A program made the position numbers and the translations under genes. Shown piece after piece: positions 61,710 to 64,000 of a DNA stretch of 64,000 nt; the stretch's first letter is position 1; each line of letters begins with the position of its first letter. Where the stretch lies: the NCBI GenBank assembly GCA_018242765.1, contig JAFEBH010000002.1, positions 558,001 to 622,000 on the forward strand, given 5' to 3'. Source of the DNA: Nitrospira sp. (lineage in GTDB: Bacteria > Nitrospirota > Nitrospiria > Nitrospirales > Nitrospiraceae). The notes under the pieces were generated by a model. That model saw nothing but the letters and a program-made list of their open reading frames with translations, ran no database searches and was not told where the DNA came from.

Positions 61710-63992
61710 CTATTCACTCTTCGGCAGGAGGATCGTAAACGTCGTTCCTGTTCCTTCCTGACTTTCAACAGCGATAGAGCCCTGGTGCTCTTCGATAATT
61801 CCCTTGACGACCGTCAGCCCTAACCCCGTCCCTTTGCCGAATTCCTTCGTCGTGAAAAAGGGATCGAAGATCCTCTTGATCGCCTCTCGAGGAATCCCAT
61901 GGCCCGTATCGGCAATGGTGAGTTTCACCAGCTGTGGTTCAGGAGCAAGGCCGACACGGAGAGTCCCGCCATCCGGCATCGCATGCACGGCATTCATGAC
62001 GAGGTTGATCAAGACTTGGCTCATCTGGTCCGCATCGGCCAAGACCATGGGACAAGGATCGGCCAACCGCAACTCCACCCGGATTCGACTTCGTGCAAGA
62101 CGTTCGTGAAACATCTCGAGACTGTCTTCAACCACTTGCTTCAGGTCGAGCGCAACGCGTTCCGGAGTTTTGCGCCGTGCGAAGGAGAGCAGCTGGTTCA
62201 TCACCCTCGTAATCCGCTCGACCTGGGTAATGATGGTCTGGAGGCCTTTCTTGATCGGCTCGTCCGTGACGCGATCCATCAGATATTCGGCTCGCCCAAG
62301 AATGACGTTCATCGGGGTCCCGATTTCGTGGGCCATGCCCGAGGCCACCGTGCCGAGTTCGGCGATGCGCTCGGTTTTTCGTAACTGATCTTGCAGTCGC
62401 TTCCGCTCACTGATATCCCGCAGCATGACCAGGATCGCCGGACCTTCCTCATCCACGAATCGCGCCGTGCTGACTTCTGCATCCACGGATTTTCCACTCA
62501 GCGTGACGATTTTCTCCTCAAGCATGGGCACTTGTGCGCGACCTTCCACCAATTCATGGATCCGTTCTCGAATCGCGGGATGATAATCAGGATGGAACAG
62601 GTCCATAACCGATTTTCCCAAGATCTCATCGGCCTTCACGGCACCGAACAGTTTGATCGCCTGGTCATTGGCGAAGAGGATGCGCTCGCCTCGAATCACC
62701 ACAATGGCATAGGGCGAAATGGCGATGAGACGCCGGTAGCGTTCTTCACTTTGCCGCAACAAATGCTCCGCTCGCTTCCGTTCCGTAATGTCAGTGACGA
62801 ACCCTTCCAGGTAGCTCAGGGTACCGTCCGTGGCATAGATCCCCTCACCCCGTTCCCAGACCGACCTGACTTCCCCTAGTCTGGTGACGATACGGTACGT
62901 CGTTTCATACGGGCGATGTTGCGCCACCGCTGCCTGAATCTCTTGCCACACTCGCTCACGATCTCCCGGATGGGTATTGTCTCCATACGAGATGGATCGT
63001 CGGACAAGATATTCCTGGGCGGTGTACCCGGTTAAGTCTGTGACCCCTTCGCTGAGGTAATCGTATGTCCAGTCTCGGTCATTTCGGCAACGATAGACAA
63101 AGCCCGGAAGATTGCCGATCAGAGTGGAGAGTTGACGCTGGCTTTCCTGGTGAGCTTCTTCGCTCCGCTTCCGGTCGGTGATGTCTCGGAGAATGACGGT
63201 ATAGTATTTCTGATGCTCTACGGCGATATACGAGATGGCCGCTTCGATCGGAAACTCATCTCCATTTGAGCGAACCCCCATCACGGTCCCCAGTTTTCCC
63301 ATCTTGCGGCTCGTCGTGCCGGATTGGCCGAACTCACGCATATGGTGGCGGTGATCCTCGCGATACCGGGCGGGCAAGAATCGAGCGAGCGGCTGCCCGA
63401 TCGCTGCTTGAGTAGAGCAGCCGAACATCTGCTCGGCGGCTCGGTTGAACAACACGACGTTCTGATCTTCATCCACGGTGACGATCGCATCCATCGCGGA
63501 CTCGATGATGCCTTCCAGCCTCAGTTGACTGACCAGGAGTTGCTCTTCCGCTTCTTTGCGACCGACGACGGCACGCACGGTCTCCCGATCTGCGTAGGAG
63601 CGTGCCTCTTGCGCCTCCATCATCAATCCCTCGGCATGGGCTCGCTCGGCACGTTCCGACATCAGCTCTTGTTCCACCTGTGCTGATTCATGTTGCAGCC
63701 GCCTGAAGCGAATCAATCCCAGGGCTAAGATCCACAGAACAGAGGTTCCCAACATACGATTGAGCACGCCATACAAAATAGCGCTACCCTGAGGTTTAAG
63801 AAACAACCCGAGCCAGAGGAGGCCGGTGGCAAGGCCACAAAAGTAGAAAGGTTCTTGCTCCTTCGACCTGAACACCGTGAGCAGCAGGGGAACGACGTAG
63901 AGAATCGATACGGCAATTCCCACTGGGGTCAGCAGGTCGACCACAAAGATGCCAATCGTGAGGAGTGGGATCGCCCAATGCACAACCCCCAT
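61710..63992 (-). CDS. Membrane-bound multi-PAS sensor histidine kinase (HisKA type)
   Basis: 760 residues as seen; the ATG at 63992 is only 8 bp from the window end, so the ribosome site is not visible and a longer N-terminus cannot be excluded. Three to four helices (about 5-100) match the module at the start of the kinase at 14004-16811 ('VVDLLTPVGIAVSILYVVPL' against 'GIDLLLPMGYAVPMLYVLPI'). Then a coiled segment, three PAS domains (about 150-270, 290-410, 420-540), DHp with His555 in 'VASGMAHEIGTPMNVILG', and HATPase_c ('NLVMNAVHAM', 'ADTGHGIP', 'GKGTGLGLTVV'). It is the likely partner of the receiver at 61044. Confidence 0.93.
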   Translation of the reverse strand: MGVVHWAIPLLTIGIFVVDLLTPVGIAVSILYVVPLLLTVFRSKEQEPFYFCGLATGLLWLGLFLKPQGSAILYGVLNRMLGTSVLWILALGLIRFRRLQHESAQVEQELMSERAERAHAEGLMMEAQEARSYADRETVRAVVGRKEAEEQLLVSQLRLEGIIESAMDAIVTVDEDQNVVLFNRAAEQMFGCSTQAAIGQPLARFLPARYREDHRHHMREFGQSGTTSRKMGKLGTVMGVRSNGDEFPIEAAISYIAVEHQKYYTVILRDITDRKRSEEAHQESQRQLSTLIGNLPGFVYRCRNDRDWTYDYLSEGVTDLTGYTAQEYLVRRSISYGDNTHPGDRERVWQEIQAAVAQHRPYETTYRIVTRLGEVRSVWERGEGIYATDGTLSYLEGFVTDITERKRAEHLLRQSEERYRRLIAISPYAIVVIRGERILFANDQAIKLFGAVKADEILGKSVMDLFHPDYHPAIRERIHELVEGRAQVPMLEEKIVTLSGKSVDAEVSTARFVDEEGPAILVMLRDISERKRLQDQLRKTERIAELGTVASGMAHEIGTPMNVILGRAEYLMDRVTDEPIKKGLQTIITQVERITRVMNQLLSFARRKTPERVALDLKQVVEDSLEMFHERLARSRIRVELRLADPCPMVLADADQMSQVLINLVMNAVHAMPDGGTLRVGLAPEPQLVKLTIADTGHGIPREAIKRIFDPFFTTKEFGKGTGLGLTVVKGIIEEHQGSIAVESQEGTGTTFTILLPKSE

Positions 63993-64000
63993 GGCAAGAC

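Overview
This 64 kb window looks like a piece of a chromosome from a Nitrospira-type bacterium (phylum Nitrospirota, nitrite oxidisers). That is an inference from the gene mix: a phosphoketolase/acetate kinase/glycogen module, an archaeal-type class V fructose-bisphosphatase, SmbP-like and DUF2934 small proteins, several periplasmic copper and haem proteins, and two multi-PAS sensor kinases with two sigma-54 activators. No ribosomal marker, tRNA or nxr gene is present to fix the identity. I see no tRNA, rRNA, CRISPR array or intact insertion sequence.

Layout. 1-613: start of an MlaE-type lipid permease (cut by the window edge). 711-3508: ftsH and a DUF1207 outer-membrane protein. 3881-10554: a four-gene carbon-storage operon on the minus strand (treT-like, glgP, ackA, xfp) that could take trehalose/glycogen to acetyl phosphate, acetate and ATP. 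10965-16811: an atypical LuxR regulator, two small genes and a NarL-type regulator/sensor kinase pair. 17312-18312: small genes behind sigma-54-type promoters. 19011-24190: a sigma-54 activator followed by a sigma-54 promoter and an iron-sulphur island (IscU, zinc ribbon, ferredoxin, IscA, rhodanese, NuoI-like), several members damaged, then debris of two thiamine-diphosphate enzymes. 24520-28976: periplasmic redox and small stress-type proteins (a haem protein with an internal stop, two cupredoxins, SmbP). 29208-29970: a 150-bp direct repeat flanking an ATP-synthase-gamma-like tail. 30062-36658: saccharopine-dehydrogenase-like protein, twin YjdF-like membrane proteins, class V FBPase and dodecin (divergent, both behind sigma-54-type promoters), an mlaC pseudogene carrying a 34-bp perfect palindrome, and a GyrI-like protein. 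36850-48849: one long efflux operon (RND pump and adaptor, TolC, HlyD-type adaptor, double-ATPase ABC exporter with two permeases). 48945-53455: DUF2892, flavoprotein remnant, cytochrome c'-like protein, SUMF1-fold protein, CopD-like protein and a copper-protein-like secreted protein. 54032-58734: an IS5-type remnant, then a Rieske oxygenase, an outer-membrane barrel, and a 2-oxoglutarate/iron oxygenase sandwiched between two paralogous cysteine-rich proteins. 59527-63992: sensor kinase, receiver protein and a second sigma-54 activator.

The two strongest signals are (i) five -24/-12 (sigma-54) elements between 17 and 35 kb, placed in front of the Fe-S island, class V FBPase, dodecin and small unknown genes, in a window that also encodes two sigma-54 activators whose PAS domains carry cysteine clusters, and (ii) the cysteine-rich-protein/2OG-oxygenase/Rieske-oxygenase/barrel cluster at 54.8-58.7 kb, which I cannot match to a described system. 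A third theme is genome erosion: at least eight broken or truncated genes are visible.
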